Part shown: positions 1 through 9,224 of the stretch, one piece after another
Layout of the letters: every line of letters begins with the position of its first letter
How positions within the stretch are numbered: the first letter of the stretch is position 1
DNA from: Bacillota bacterium
Lineage (GTDB): Bacteria > Armatimonadota > HRBIN16
Assembly (NCBI GenBank): GCA_023511455.1
Contig: JAIMBJ010000002.1
Span: forward strand, 186,001-250,000
Direction of reading: 5' to 3'
DNA: 64,000 bases
The notes under the pieces: generated by a model
Told to the model about the DNA's origin: nothing
Seen by the model: the letters and a program-made list of their open reading frames with translations, nothing else
The model's database searches: none
Made by a program: the position numbers and the translations under genes

Positions 1-2
1 CC

Positions 3-1457
3 GACCAGATACTCCAGCTGATGCGCACTCAGCCGGGCAGACTGCTCAACCACAACGACCTCGCCGCCGATATCGAGGCGATTACCCGGCTCTACATGCA
101 GAAGGGGTATCTGGTGAACGTGGACCCCGACACTGTCGGTCCCGACCGAGATGACCCCACCATTCTGAATCTGCCTCTGAAAGAGGTCACCGTCGAGGCG
201 GTGAAGGTCACCGGGCTGCGCAAGACGCGCGAGCGGGTGGTGCTTCGCGAAATGCGCTATACCCGTCCGGGTGCGCTGTATAACCTCGAGCAAATCCAGA
301 AGGACCTGCAGAGGGTATACAACACCGAGCTGTTCGAGGACATCAGCTACAAAGCGGAAATCGGCTCCGACCTGAGTAAGGTCATCGTCACGATCAACGT
401 CGTGGAACGGCGCACCGGTTTGTTTTCCATCGGTGCCGCCTATAACAACCGCCAGCAGCTGGTGGGCTTCCTCGAGATGTACGAAACGAACTTCCGCGGC
501 GTCGGGCAAACGGTGAGCGTACGTCTCGAGCGCGGAGGACCCGCCAACGCCAACAACTACGAGATAAACTTCGCCGAGCCCTGGCTGGACAGCCGCAATA
601 CCTCGTTGTCCATCAGCGTCTTCGATAAAACCCTCTACCGGTTCAGTCGGGGGCTGTTTACTTCTGACCCCGGCACCATCGGGGATGAAGACCGCTACGA
701 CGAGCGGCGCAAAGGCGGTATCCTGACCTTGAGCCGCCCGCTGTCGGAGACCACGCGCGCTTTCATCGGCTTGCGCACCGAGTCGGTGCGCACCAACAAC
801 CCCGCCGTGTTGCCCAGCGAGGTGTTCATCAAGCAAGATGGCACCGTCAGCGCACTGTCGTTGCGCCTGACGCACAACACGCGCGATGTGGACTTCGACC
901 CCGCTTCAGGCGGCTTCGACTCGTTTGCCATTGAGACCGCCCTGGCAGACCTGAAGGACATCGGTACCGCTATCTCGGGCGGGTTTGTGGGCAAGGCGAA
1001 CTTCAACAAGGTTTCGATAGACCTGAGGCGCTACTTCTCGCCGCAAGGACGCCGGCGCGCCCTTGCCGATAAGCGACACGTTTTCGCGGTGCGACTGTAC
1101 GCCGGCAGGGCGTTCGGCAAACTGCCCTTCTTCGAGCAGTTCTTCCTGGGAGGCGCCGAGACTCTGCGCGGTTATCCGGAAGACCGCTTCTGGGGTGACA
1201 ATGTGGCGCTGTTGAGCGTAGAGTATCGTGCCCCGCTGGCGCAGAACCTGGTAGGTGTGGTTTTCGTGGATGCGGGCCATGCCTGGGGCGGACGCTACGG
1301 CACGATTAACGACTTTACTCAGCATTCCAGCTTCAAGCCGCAGGTGGGTGCTGGTATCGGTATCCGCGTGCGCACGCCTATCGGTCCGTTGCGCCTGGAC
1401 TACGGCTTCGGCAGCGAAGGCGCACGCACCCACTTTAGCATCGGCAATATATTCTGA
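3..1457 (+). CDS. bamA: BamA/Omp85-family outer membrane assembly protein (5' partial)
   Basis: Outer-membrane insertase that folds beta-barrel proteins. The frame is open to the left edge, so the first methionine in view (position 21) is probably internal and several POTRA domains are missing. Visible parts are one POTRA-like domain at about residues 55-130 of the visible protein, then a C-terminal 16-strand-type barrel. The barrel carries the Omp85 loop motif LRGYPEDRFWG and ends in a phenylalanine (HFSIGNIF), the usual outer-membrane sorting signal. It is followed 36 bases later by an OmpH/Skp chaperone and then lipid A genes, the classical bamA-skp-lpx order. A TamA or generic Omp85 member is possible, but the neighbours favour BamA. 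Confidence 0.9.
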   Translation, partial: DQILQLMRTQPGRLLNHNDLAADIEAITRLYMQKGYLVNVDPDTVGPDRDDPTILNLPLKEVTVEAVKVTGLRKTRERVVLREMRYTRPGALYNLEQIQKDLQRVYNTELFEDISYKAEIGSDLSKVIVTINVVERRTGLFSIGAAYNNRQQLVGFLEMYETNFRGVGQTVSVRLERGGPANANNYEINFAEPWLDSRNTSLSISVFDKTLYRFSRGLFTSDPGTIGDEDRYDERRKGGILTLSRPLSETTRAFIGLRTESVRTNNPAVLPSEVFIKQDGTVSALSLRLTHNTRDVDFDPASGGFDSFAIETALADLKDIGTAISGGFVGKANFNKVSIDLRRYFSPQGRRRALADKRHVFAVRLYAGRAFGKLPFFEQFFLGGAETLRGYPEDRFWGDNVALLSVEYRAPLAQNLVGVVFVDAGHAWGGRYGTINDFTQHSSFKPQVGAGIGIRVRTPIGPLRLDYGFGSEGARTHFSIGNIF

Positions 1458-1493
1458 GGCATCATCCGAGGAGAACAAGAGGAGGAACATCTG

Positions 1494-2117
1494 ATGAAAC
1501 GAACCTTCAGCCTGCTGATAGCCATCGCAGGTATCGCCATCCTGAGTACAGGCGCGTGGGCGCAGGGTACCGGGGCGTTTGGGATGGTAGACCTGAAGCG
1601 CGTGGTTGACGAATACGACCAGCGTAAAGCGCTCGAAGCGCAGCTGCAGCAGATGCGAGACCAGATGCGCGCCAAACTGCAATGGCGTGCCAACAATCTC
1701 TTGCTGGAAGAAGCCGAACTCAGCGAATACGAGAATCTGGCAAGCATCACCAACCCGACAGAGCAGCAGAAACAGCGTATGCAGCAGATAGAGCAGAAAT
1801 CGCGGCAGCTGAATGAGGAGCTCTCGCAGTTGCGCCAGAAGAACCCGCCTACCGAACAGGATACGCAGCGCATCAATCAGCTCACCGCTATCGAAAACCG
1901 CAACCGAGAGGCGTTGATGCAGCTGCAGGACCAGTTTGAGCAGCAGCTCAACGCGCGGCGCGATGAGATGATTAACCAGATGCTGCAGGATATCCGCAAA
2001 GCGGTGGCGGCGGTTGCCCAGGAGAAGAAACTGGTGGTCGTCTTCGACAGCACACAGGTGCTCTATGCTTCCAACGACATCACCACCGATGTCATCAGGC
2101 GACTTAACAGGAAATAA
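1494..2117 (+). CDS. skp: OmpH/Skp-family periplasmic chaperone
   Basis: Periplasmic holdase for unfolded outer-membrane proteins. The 207-residue product has a clear signal peptide (about 1-24, ending AWA-Q), then a GFGMVD-like beta element (FGMVDLKRVVDEY), a long Gln/Glu/Arg-rich coiled coil at about 45-165, and a final alpha/beta piece (KKLVVVFDSTQVLYAS). This is the Skp layout, though longer than E. coli Skp (about 160 residues) because the tentacles are extended. A strong Shine-Dalgarno (GAGGAAC) precedes the ATG. It sits directly after bamA, as expected for this family. Confidence 0.88.
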   Translation: MKRTFSLLIAIAGIAILSTGAWAQGTGAFGMVDLKRVVDEYDQRKALEAQLQQMRDQMRAKLQWRANNLLLEEAELSEYENLASITNPTEQQKQRMQQIEQKSRQLNEELSQLRQKNPPTEQDTQRINQLTAIENRNREALMQLQDQFEQQLNARRDEMINQMLQDIRKAVAAVAQEKKLVVVFDSTQVLYASNDITTDVIRRLNRK

Positions 2118-3120
2118 CCGGCTGGCTATCGTGCTCGTGTTAGCACTGGTGGCTGGAGTCTGCCTGGGCGGTTGTGCCAGAATTCCACCACAAAAGATGG
2201 TTTACATTCAGTGGCAAGCCCTGTGCATATACCATCCTCTCTGGGAATCACAACAAATTGGGCGGAACTTCCAGCCATCCCATGCGATGACGGTCCAGAG
2301 GTTTCCAGCGCACTTTTCATTGCCGGAGACAACGTTGCACCCTTTGCAGACGCCGGAATCGGAGCGCAGGCGTCAGCGCATTGCACAGACCTCTGCCCAG
2401 CAGCAACAGGCACTGGATGCTCGCCTGCGACAGATGGAGGCGCGTCTGCTTCAGGAGGAGCTGGCACAGCTGGAAGCGGAGCAACACACGGAGGTAGAAC
2501 TGGCACGCCAGCAACTGCTGCTGCAGGCGGAACAGCAGATATCCGAGGCACTGCGTCAACACCATCTGCCGCAGGCGGACGCCGAAATCAGGCGGCTGGT
2601 GTTGCAGCGGCTGGTTCGCATCCGCCCCGATCAGCGCGATGCGCTGGCATCTCGTCTGCAAGAGGTGGAAGCGCAGCAGCTGCACCTTTCAGAGTCGCTT
2701 CAGCGCAGGCTGGCAACCATCGAGGAAGAGACTGCCCGGCGCATCCGTGAGCGCGAAGAAGCCATTGAGCGGGAGTACGAGCGCAAACGGGAGGAACTGC
2801 GGCAGAGGAGCGCAAAACGCTTACAGGCGGAGCAACTGCGCGCCAGTGTGCAGATACGTGCTTTTGCCGATACCGCAAAGCCGGTCGTTTTCCCGCAAAC
2901 CACCCTGAACACGCCGGTCGGGCAATCTCGTGCCATATTGCCCCCTTCCGCACCAGTGTTCACCCGCGAGGACGTCTGCTTGCTGATAGAACGGGATGTC
3001 AAACGGAGGGTGGAGGCGATATGCCGCCGACATCGCTGGAAACCTGTCTGGCAGGCGCAACCGGGGATACCGGATGTGACAGCGCAAATCGCTCAGGAGA
3101 TGGCAGGTAACTTCCCATGA
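2089..3120 (+). CDS. Coiled-coil lipoprotein of unknown function in the Bam/Lpx operon
   Basis: 343 residues from the ATG at 2089, which lies inside the end of skp (29-base overlap). This start gives a short polar N-terminus, a hydrophobic stretch and a lipobox LGGC with the cysteine near residue 29, so I infer an exported lipoprotein. A GTG at 2131 is an alternative but leaves no positive n-region. From about residue 95 to 280 the protein is almost pure Arg/Glu/Gln coiled coil. The C-terminus (about 290-343) is globular-looking, with two cysteines. The final bases overlap the lpxD start (ATGA). I do not recognise a family. The position suggests a role in periplasmic chaperoning or outer-membrane assembly, but that is inference only. 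Confidence 0.75.
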   Translation: MSSGDLTGNNRLAIVLVLALVAGVCLGGCARIPPQKMVYIQWQALCIYHPLWESQQIGRNFQPSHAMTVQRFPAHFSLPETTLHPLQTPESERRRQRIAQTSAQQQQALDARLRQMEARLLQEELAQLEAEQHTEVELARQQLLLQAEQQISEALRQHHLPQADAEIRRLVLQRLVRIRPDQRDALASRLQEVEAQQLHLSESLQRRLATIEEETARRIREREEAIEREYERKREELRQRSAKRLQAEQLRASVQIRAFADTAKPVVFPQTTLNTPVGQSRAILPPSAPVFTREDVCLLIERDVKRRVEAICRRHRWKPVWQAQPGIPDVTAQIAQEMAGNFP

Positions 3121-4148
3121 AGCTAACAGTGCAAGCACTGGCACAGCGTCTGAACGCACAGGTGGAGGGTGATGCAAACACGCTCATCACCGGAATTTCC
3201 TCCATCGAGTTCGCACAGGAGGGGGATGTGGTGTTTGCGGAGTCGCCCCGCTATCTGCGACTGGCGGAACACTGCCCGGCTTCGGCGGTCATCGTATGGC
3301 AGGACGCGCCTTCCATCGGTAAGCCCCTTCTGCGCGTTGCATCGCCCCGGCAGGCGTTTCTGGAGGCGCTCCGCATCTTCGCTCCCGAGCCGCAGCATCC
3401 GCAAGGTATCGACCTGAACGCCGTCATCTCTCCCGACGCCGACCTCGCCGAGGATGTAGCCATCGGCGCAGGGTGCGTGATCGAGGCGGGGGCGCGCATT
3501 GGTCAGGGTAGCGTGCTGTATCCGCTGTGCTACATCGGGCGGGACGTGCAGATAGGAGAGCAGTGTATACTGTATCCGAATGTGACGCTGATGCACGGTG
3601 TCAAACTGGGCAATCGGGTAATCGTGCATTCGGGCGCCGTTATCGGCGCAGACGGTTTTGGTTACGTCACGGTGGATGGCGTACACCACAAGGTACCGCA
3701 CATCGGCACGGTGGAGGTTGGTGACGACGTGGAGATCGGCGCGAACGTGTGTATTGACCGCGCGAAAACAGGCGTGACCCGCATTGGCTCGGGCACGAAG
3801 ATCGACAATTTGGTTCATATCGCGCACAATGTGCAGGTTGGAGAGAATTGCCTTTTAGTAGCGCAGGTGGGCATCGCGGGCAGTTCGCAGCTGGGGCGGT
3901 ACGTGGTGCTGGCGGGGCAGGTAGGCGTTACGGACCACGTGAGTATTGGTGACGGAGCTATCGTGGCGGCGCAGTCTGGCGTCGCAGGCAACCTGCCCGG
4001 TGGTCAGCGTTATTTTGGCAGCCCCGCCCGCGAACACGCGAAACAACTGCGCCTGATGGCATACGCCAGCCGGTTACCCGAGCTGTTCGAAAGGGTCAGG
4101 GAGCTGGAGCGACAGCTGGGTTCGTCGTCGGAGGACAGAAATGAATAG
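3117..4148 (+). CDS. lpxD: UDP-3-O-acylglucosamine N-acyltransferase LpxD
   Basis: Adds the N-linked acyl chain to UDP-3-O-acyl-glucosamine, the third step of lipid A synthesis, in the cytoplasm at the membrane. 343 residues, the normal family length. An N-terminal uridine-binding domain (about 1-95) is followed by a left-handed beta-helix of hexapeptide repeats (about 100-295) and a C-terminal helical arm. The segment HIAHNVQVGENC contains the family's catalytic histidine. The start overlaps the lipoprotein stop by 4 bases and the end overlaps lpxC by 8, so translation is probably coupled. Confidence 0.95.
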   Translation: MKLTVQALAQRLNAQVEGDANTLITGISSIEFAQEGDVVFAESPRYLRLAEHCPASAVIVWQDAPSIGKPLLRVASPRQAFLEALRIFAPEPQHPQGIDLNAVISPDADLAEDVAIGAGCVIEAGARIGQGSVLYPLCYIGRDVQIGEQCILYPNVTLMHGVKLGNRVIVHSGAVIGADGFGYVTVDGVHHKVPHIGTVEVGDDVEIGANVCIDRAKTGVTRIGSGTKIDNLVHIAHNVQVGENCLLVAQVGIAGSSQLGRYVVLAGQVGVTDHVSIGDGAIVAAQSGVAGNLPGGQRYFGSPAREHAKQLRLMAYASRLPELFERVRELERQLGSSSEDRNE

Positions 4149-4962
4149 GCAGTGCACGCTGCAGGAACCGGTGTGTGTGGAAGGGATTGGCGTGCACACA
4201 GGCAAGCCGTGCCGGGTAACGGTGCGACCTGCAGACGAGAACGTGGGCATCGTTTTTCACGTGAGCGGACAACAGATCCCCGCGCTGGCGGAGTACGTGG
4301 TGTCTACAGACAGGTGCACCACTCTGGGTGTGGACGGTGCGCGCGTGATGACGGTGGAGCATCTGCTCTCTGCGATGGCAGGTGTGGGGATAGACAACGC
4401 ATACATCGATGTGGACGGAGAGGAAATACCGGTTTTGGACGGCAGTGCAAAGCCCTGGGCGGAGTGTTTCTATCGGGTGGGGTTGCGCGAACAGCGCGCA
4501 GAGCGACAACGCATCCACCTGACGCGCCCGGTATCGGTGATGGCTGGCGACCGGGGAATCTGGGCAATGCCGCACGCCGAGCGATTGCTCATTGCGACGG
4601 TGCATTACGACCATCCGCTGGTAGGTACGCAGGTAGCGTGGTTCCCTCTGGATAAGATAAACTATCTGGAGGAGATAGCGCCTGCCCGCACCTTCGGCTT
4701 CTGGGAAGAGGTACAGCCGTTGCTGGCACGCGGCAAAGCGCGTGGGGGGAGTCTGGACAACGCGCTGGTGATTTTCCCCGACCGTTACAGCACGTCCCTG
4801 CGCTTCCCAGACGAGGTGCTCAGACACAAGGTGCTGGACATTATCGGTGACCTTGCGCTGGTGGGCGCGCAGGTGGAGGCGTTGTTCGTAGCGGTCAAAC
4901 CCAGTCATACCCTCAACACCGCCTTTGCACTTGCATTAAGACAGACGATACAGGGGGAATGA
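4141..4962 (+). CDS. lpxC: UDP-3-O-acyl-N-acetylglucosamine deacetylase LpxC
   Basis: Zinc deacetylase performing the committed step of lipid A synthesis. 273 residues, slightly shorter than E. coli LpxC (305) but with the core intact. Zinc ligands are visible in TVEHLLSA (His) and in RHKVLDIIGDL (His and Asp). The active-site glutamate region, the insert motif PARTFGF and the C-terminal catalytic histidine in SHTLNTAF are all present. It is not fused to FabZ, unlike in some diderm phyla, although fabZ follows directly three bases after its stop. Confidence 0.95.
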   Translation: MNRQCTLQEPVCVEGIGVHTGKPCRVTVRPADENVGIVFHVSGQQIPALAEYVVSTDRCTTLGVDGARVMTVEHLLSAMAGVGIDNAYIDVDGEEIPVLDGSAKPWAECFYRVGLREQRAERQRIHLTRPVSVMAGDRGIWAMPHAERLLIATVHYDHPLVGTQVAWFPLDKINYLEEIAPARTFGFWEEVQPLLARGKARGGSLDNALVIFPDRYSTSLRFPDEVLRHKVLDIIGDLALVGAQVEALFVAVKPSHTLNTAFALALRQTIQGE

Positions 4963-4965
4963 AAG

Positions 4966-5478
4966 ATGATAGGACCAAATGGCGTTCTGGACGTGGAAGC
5001 GGTTCGCGAAATACTGCCGCACCGCTATCCACTGCTGCTGGTGGACCGTATTCTGGAGCTGGAGCCCGGCAAGCGGGCAGTGGGGCTGAAAAACGTCACC
5101 ATCAATGAAGAGTTCTTCAACGGGCATTTTCCGGGTCAGGCCATCATGCCGGGTGTGCTGGTAGTGGAAGCGATGGCTCAGGTAGGTGGCGTGTTGATGC
5201 TCTCCATGCCCGAACATCGCCACAAGCTCGCTTATATCGGAGGTATCGACAAAGTGCGCTTCCGCAAGCCGGTAGTGCCGGGTGATACACTCATCACCGA
5301 GGTAGAGGTGCTGCGTTTTCGCGGCAGCACGGGCAAAGTACGCGTGGTCGGGCGCGTGAACGGTCAGGTGGTGGCGGAAGCGGAGATGATTTTCGCGCTG
5401 GTGGAACGCCGCAAAAACGGCAACCAGGCACAGCAAACACTGGAAAACTCTACCTTCGATGAAGGAAACAATCAGTGA
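4966..5478 (+). CDS. fabZ: 3-hydroxyacyl-ACP dehydratase FabZ
   Basis: Hot-dog fold dehydratase of fatty acid synthesis, acting on the 3-hydroxyacyl-ACP that LpxA and LpxD also draw on. 170 residues. The N-terminal LPHRYPLLLVDRI motif and the catalytic pair (His in NGHFPGQAIMPG, Glu in VVEAMAQ) are intact. The C-terminal tail of about 20 residues is polar and longer than usual. It lies between lpxC and lpxA as in many Gram-negatives. The stop codon overlaps the lpxA start by one base. Confidence 0.95.
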   Translation: MIGPNGVLDVEAVREILPHRYPLLLVDRILELEPGKRAVGLKNVTINEEFFNGHFPGQAIMPGVLVVEAMAQVGGVLMLSMPEHRHKLAYIGGIDKVRFRKPVVPGDTLITEVEVLRFRGSTGKVRVVGRVNGQVVAEAEMIFALVERRKNGNQAQQTLENSTFDEGNNQ

Positions 5479-6299
5479 TGGGCATACAGACTATGGCGCA
5501 TTCCAAGATTCATCCGACCGCCATCATCCACCCAACGGCGGAACTGGCTTCAGACGTAGAGATAGGTCCTTACAGCATCGTTGGCGCACATGTCTATATC
5601 GGCGAAGGAACTATTCTCGAATCACACGTGGTCGTGGAGAAGTGGACGACCATCGGTTCATATTGTCACATCTTCCACAGTGCGATTCTGGGTGGTCCTC
5701 CGCAGGACACGAAGTTCAAGGGAGAGCGCAGCTACCTGCGCATCGGCGACCGCAACATCATCCGCGAGTTCGTCACCATCCATCGTGCTACCGGTGAAGA
5801 GGAAGCCACTGTCATCGGCGACGACAACATGATTATGGGCTACGTGCATATCGGGCACAACTGCAAGCTGGGTAATGGCATCATCATTGCCAATCAGGCA
5901 GGCATTAGCGGGCACGTCATCGTCGAGGACCACGTGGTTTTCGGCGGTATGGTGGGCGTACATCAATACACCCGCATCGGAAAGCTGGCCATGCTGGGTG
6001 GAATGTCCAAAGTGGTGCAGGACGTTCCTCCCTTCATGATGGTGGACGGGCGTCCTGCCGAGGTGCTGGACCTGAACACCATCGGGCTGCGCAGGCATGG
6101 CATTCCCCCTGCGGTGCGAGCGGGACTGAGGCAGGCATACAAACTGCTGTACCGTTCGAAGCTCAACATGTCGCAGGCGATTGAAGCCATCGAGGAGGAG
6201 GTGGAACCCAGCCCCGAACGCGATTACCTGCTGGATTTCCTGCGCAGTATCCGTAAGGGATTTGGTGGGCGTGCCAACGACCCGCGCGGTATGCGGTGA
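5478..6299 (+). CDS. lpxA: UDP-N-acetylglucosamine O-acyltransferase LpxA
   Basis: First enzyme of lipid A synthesis, transferring a 3-hydroxyacyl chain from ACP to UDP-GlcNAc. The beta-helix of hexapeptide repeats occupies about residues 8-195 and a helical C-terminal domain completes 273 residues. HIGHNCKLGN carries the catalytic histidine of the family, and the segment GRPAEVLDLNTIGL matches the conserved region joining helix and cap. The ATG at 5478 follows an AAGGA 11 bases upstream; a second ATG at 5493 has no evident ribosome site. The stop overlaps the GTG of lpxB. Confidence 0.95.
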   Translation: MGIQTMAHSKIHPTAIIHPTAELASDVEIGPYSIVGAHVYIGEGTILESHVVVEKWTTIGSYCHIFHSAILGGPPQDTKFKGERSYLRIGDRNIIREFVTIHRATGEEEATVIGDDNMIMGYVHIGHNCKLGNGIIIANQAGISGHVIVEDHVVFGGMVGVHQYTRIGKLAMLGGMSKVVQDVPPFMMVDGRPAEVLDLNTIGLRRHGIPPAVRAGLRQAYKLLYRSKLNMSQAIEAIEEEVEPSPERDYLLDFLRSIRKGFGGRANDPRGMR

Positions 6300-7465
6300 A
6301 AAGAGCGGTCAGCATTTTCTGTGTGGCGGGAGAAGCCAGCGGCGATGCCAGTTGCGCCGCACTGGTGCAGACGGTGCGCGAGCGGCTGCCCAACGCGCAC
6401 TTCTGGGGCGTCGGCGGGCGACTCATGGCGAAAGCGGGAGTGCAGCTGCTTTACGATAGCAGTCGGTGGGGCGCGGTAGGGGTGGTGGAAGCGTTGCGCG
6501 TTGCACCTGCGCTGTGGCTGGCACAGCAAAACCTGAAGCGTCGGCTGGCACAGCAGCCGCCCGACCTGATGGTGCTGGTGGATTTTGGCGCATTCAATGT
6601 GCCGCTGGCGAAATGGGCAAAAGCAAGAGGGATCAAGGTGTTCTATTACTTTCCGCCCGGTTCATGGCGCAGGTATCTGCCCAGGCGCAACGACCTTCCA
6701 CACTGCACCGATTGCATCGTCACACCGTTTCCCTGGTCCGCCGCGCTGCTGAGGCAGGCAGGAGCAAACGCGCATTTTGTGGGACATCCACTGCTGGACA
6801 GGGTAAAACCCTCGCTGAGCGAGGAACAGTTCTGCCACAAGCTGCACCTGAACGCCGAAAGCCTGCGTGTGGGACTACTGCCCGGAAGCCGTCGACAGGA
6901 GGTGCGCCTGTTACTGCCCATCATGCGCCGGGCGGCAGAACTGCTCGCCGAACGCAAGCCCGGAGCGCAGTTCGTTCTCGCGCTCGCGCCGTCGGTGCGG
7001 GACGAAGAGGTTCAGCACGCCTTGGCCGGATGCGCCGTGCCGTGCCGAATCGCCCGTGAAATGGCATACGACGTGATGGCATACAGCCACTTGCTGTGGT
7101 GCTGTTCGGGCACGGCCACGCTGGAGGCGGCGATACTGGGCACACCCATGATTATCCTGTACCGCGTTTCGCGCCTGATGGAGCTGGAATACCATGTCCG
7201 TAAGCGGGCGCTGAACCTCACCTTCATCGGCTTGCCCAACCTGATTGCCCAGCGAGGTATTTGTCCGGAGCTGCTGCAACACGCCGCGACACCGCAAAAC
7301 ATCGTTGCTCACTCGTTGAATCTTTTACCGGGCACCGAAGGGCACCGCCTACAACGGGAAGCCCTGCAAGAGGTAAAATCGGTACTGGGAGAGCCGGGTG
7401 CGACCGACCGTGCCGCGCACCTGCTCCTGAAGTGTCTGGAAGTGAACCATGCCGACCCGAGATGA
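6296..7465 (+). CDS. lpxB: Lipid-A-disaccharide synthase LpxB (variant motif)
   Basis: GT19 glycosyltransferase joining two acylated glucosamines into the lipid A disaccharide, at the inner face of the inner membrane. 389 residues from a GTG overlapping the lpxA stop. The N-terminus SIFCVAGEASGDASCA, the GVGGRLM segment, GHPLLDRV and LLPGSRRQEV are typical. The usual SPxVWAW segment is replaced by FPPGSWRR, followed by a short cysteine pair (PHCTDC), so the acceptor or membrane-facing loop is divergent. The end overlaps the ABC transporter start by 17 bases. Confidence 0.9.
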   Translation: MKRAVSIFCVAGEASGDASCAALVQTVRERLPNAHFWGVGGRLMAKAGVQLLYDSSRWGAVGVVEALRVAPALWLAQQNLKRRLAQQPPDLMVLVDFGAFNVPLAKWAKARGIKVFYYFPPGSWRRYLPRRNDLPHCTDCIVTPFPWSAALLRQAGANAHFVGHPLLDRVKPSLSEEQFCHKLHLNAESLRVGLLPGSRRQEVRLLLPIMRRAAELLAERKPGAQFVLALAPSVRDEEVQHALAGCAVPCRIAREMAYDVMAYSHLLWCCSGTATLEAAILGTPMIILYRVSRLMELEYHVRKRALNLTFIGLPNLIAQRGICPELLQHAATPQNIVAHSLNLLPGTEGHRLQREALQEVKSVLGEPGATDRAAHLLLKCLEVNHADPR

Positions 7466-9224
7466 CAAACAACTTCAGAGAAGGTTGTGGCGAGACCTCA
7501 AGCCGCATCTGAAGTACATCATCCTCGGCTTGATATGCGCAGCAGGAGCGCAGATGATTACCCTGCGCATCTTCGCGCTCACCCGTGATGTGGTCAACGC
7601 CGCACAACTGCACCACGATGTGAGCCAGCTCAACCGCGTGAGCCTTGTCGTTATCGGCGCGTTCCTCCTTAAGTTCGTTTTCGCCTATGGGCAGACCTAC
7701 TACCTCTCGCTGGCTATCAACCGCTTTACCATGCGCCTGCGCGAGAGGGTGTATGAGCACCTGCAGAGCCTGTCGCTGTCGTACTTTACCCATCGCCGCA
7801 CCGGTGCGCTGATGTCGGTGCTGACCAACGATATCAACGCCATCTCCAACGGCGGCACCCTGTTGAAAGATATGGTGGCGGCACCTATCGGGCTGATAGG
7901 TGGTCTGGTATGGCTGTTCGTCATTTCGTGGAAGCTGTCGCTGATTGCACTGGTGGGTGTCCCGTTGATGGCGCTCATTATCCGTGCGATTGGAAGGCGT
8001 ATGCGCTACATCGGTCAGCAGGCACAGCTGCGGCTGGAAGACGTGACGGCGGTGATGCAGGAAGCCATCGCCGGAGTGCGCACCATCAAAGCCTTTGCCA
8101 CCGAGCCGAGGGAAATCCAGCGTTTCAAAGAGCGTAACTACCTGTCGTACCGCGCCATGATGGACGGCGTGCGCACCAGCGCGGCGCTGCGCCCCCTGAT
8201 TGAACTCATTGGGGCGGGTGGAATCGCCTTCGTGCTGTGGTACGGCGGGCATCTGATTGTGCGGGGCGAGCTGGACTTCGGCGGTCTGGGCAGTTTCCTG
8301 CTGACGCTGAACCTGGTGGCTCAGAGCATGCAGACACTGGGCAGCATCAACGTGACCCGCCAGCAGGTGCTGGCAGCAGCGGAGCGCGTCTATCGCGAGG
8401 TGCTAGATGTTCATCCCGAAGTGCAGGAACTGCCGGGCGCGCCGCCGATGCCGCCTATCGTGGGGCATGTTCGCTTCGAGGAAGTGAGCTTCGCGTATCA
8501 CCGCGGCGGGCGTCTGGTGCTGGATAACGTCTCCTTCGAGATGAAGCCGGGCAGCGTGGTGGCGGTGGTGGGACACAGCGGTGCGGGTAAGAGCACCCTC
8601 GCCGACCTCATCCCGCGCTTCTATGACCCCACCTCGGGACGGGTGCTCATCGATGGCATAGACATCCGTACGGTGCAGATAGCCTCCCTGCGCAAACAGA
8701 TTGGTATCGTACCGCAGGAGACCCTTCTGTTCGCAGGCACCATCCGCGACAACATCGCCTACGCCGACCCCGACGCCACCGACGAACAGGTCATCGAGGC
8801 GGCAAAAGCCGCTCACGCCCACGAGTTTATCCAGCGGTTGGAAAAGGGATACGAGACACTTGTCGGTGAGCGCGGGGTGCGCCTGTCTGGCGGAGAGCGG
8901 CAACGTATCGCCATCGCCCGCGCTATCTTGAAGAACCCGCGTATCCTGATTCTGGACGAGGCGACCTCCTCGCTGGACACCGCCTCCGAGGCGCTGGTGC
9001 AGCAGGCGCTGGAGGAACTGATGCGTGGGCGTACCACGCTGGTTATCGCCCACCGGCTGAGTACGGTGGTCAACGCCGACCACATCCTGGTGCTGGAGCA
9101 TGGACGTATTGTAGAGCAGGGTACGCATCTGGAGCTGCTGGCGCGAGGAGGTGTTTATGCCCGACTGTTCCGCAAACAGATGGGCGAACAGGTCACACAG
9201 GAGCTGGTAGCGCAAGGTGAGTAA
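7449..9224 (+). CDS. msbA: MsbA-type ABC exporter (fused permease-ATPase)
   Basis: Half-transporter that would flip lipid A-core across the inner membrane as a homodimer. 591 residues: six membrane helices in about the first 320, then a nucleotide-binding domain with Walker A (GHSGAGKST), Q-loop (VPQETLLF), signature (LSGGERQR), Walker B (ILILDEATSSLD) and H-loop (VIAHRLST). The sequence alone cannot separate MsbA from multidrug exporters. The location between lpxB and waaA is what supports the lipid A role. Its stop overlaps the following acyltransferase. Confidence 0.88.
   Translation: MPTRDDKQLQRRLWRDLKPHLKYIILGLICAAGAQMITLRIFALTRDVVNAAQLHHDVSQLNRVSLVVIGAFLLKFVFAYGQTYYLSLAINRFTMRLRERVYEHLQSLSLSYFTHRRTGALMSVLTNDINAISNGGTLLKDMVAAPIGLIGGLVWLFVISWKLSLIALVGVPLMALIIRAIGRRMRYIGQQAQLRLEDVTAVMQEAIAGVRTIKAFATEPREIQRFKERNYLSYRAMMDGVRTSAALRPLIELIGAGGIAFVLWYGGHLIVRGELDFGGLGSFLLTLNLVAQSMQTLGSINVTRQQVLAAAERVYREVLDVHPEVQELPGAPPMPPIVGHVRFEEVSFAYHRGGRLVLDNVSFEMKPGSVVAVVGHSGAGKSTLADLIPRFYDPTSGRVLIDGIDIRTVQIASLRKQIGIVPQETLLFAGTIRDNIAYADPDATDEQVIEAAKAAHAHEFIQRLEKGYETLVGERGVRLSGGERQRIAIARAILKNPRILILDEATSSLDTASEALVQQALEELMRGRTTLVIAHRLSTVVNADHILVLEHGRIVEQGTHLELLARGGVYARLFRKQMGEQVTQELVAQGE

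Noticed and set aside
906-1682. 258-residue minus-strand frame across bamA and skp
   Set aside because: It spans the ends of two clear genes on the other strand, has no ribosome site and no family resemblance.
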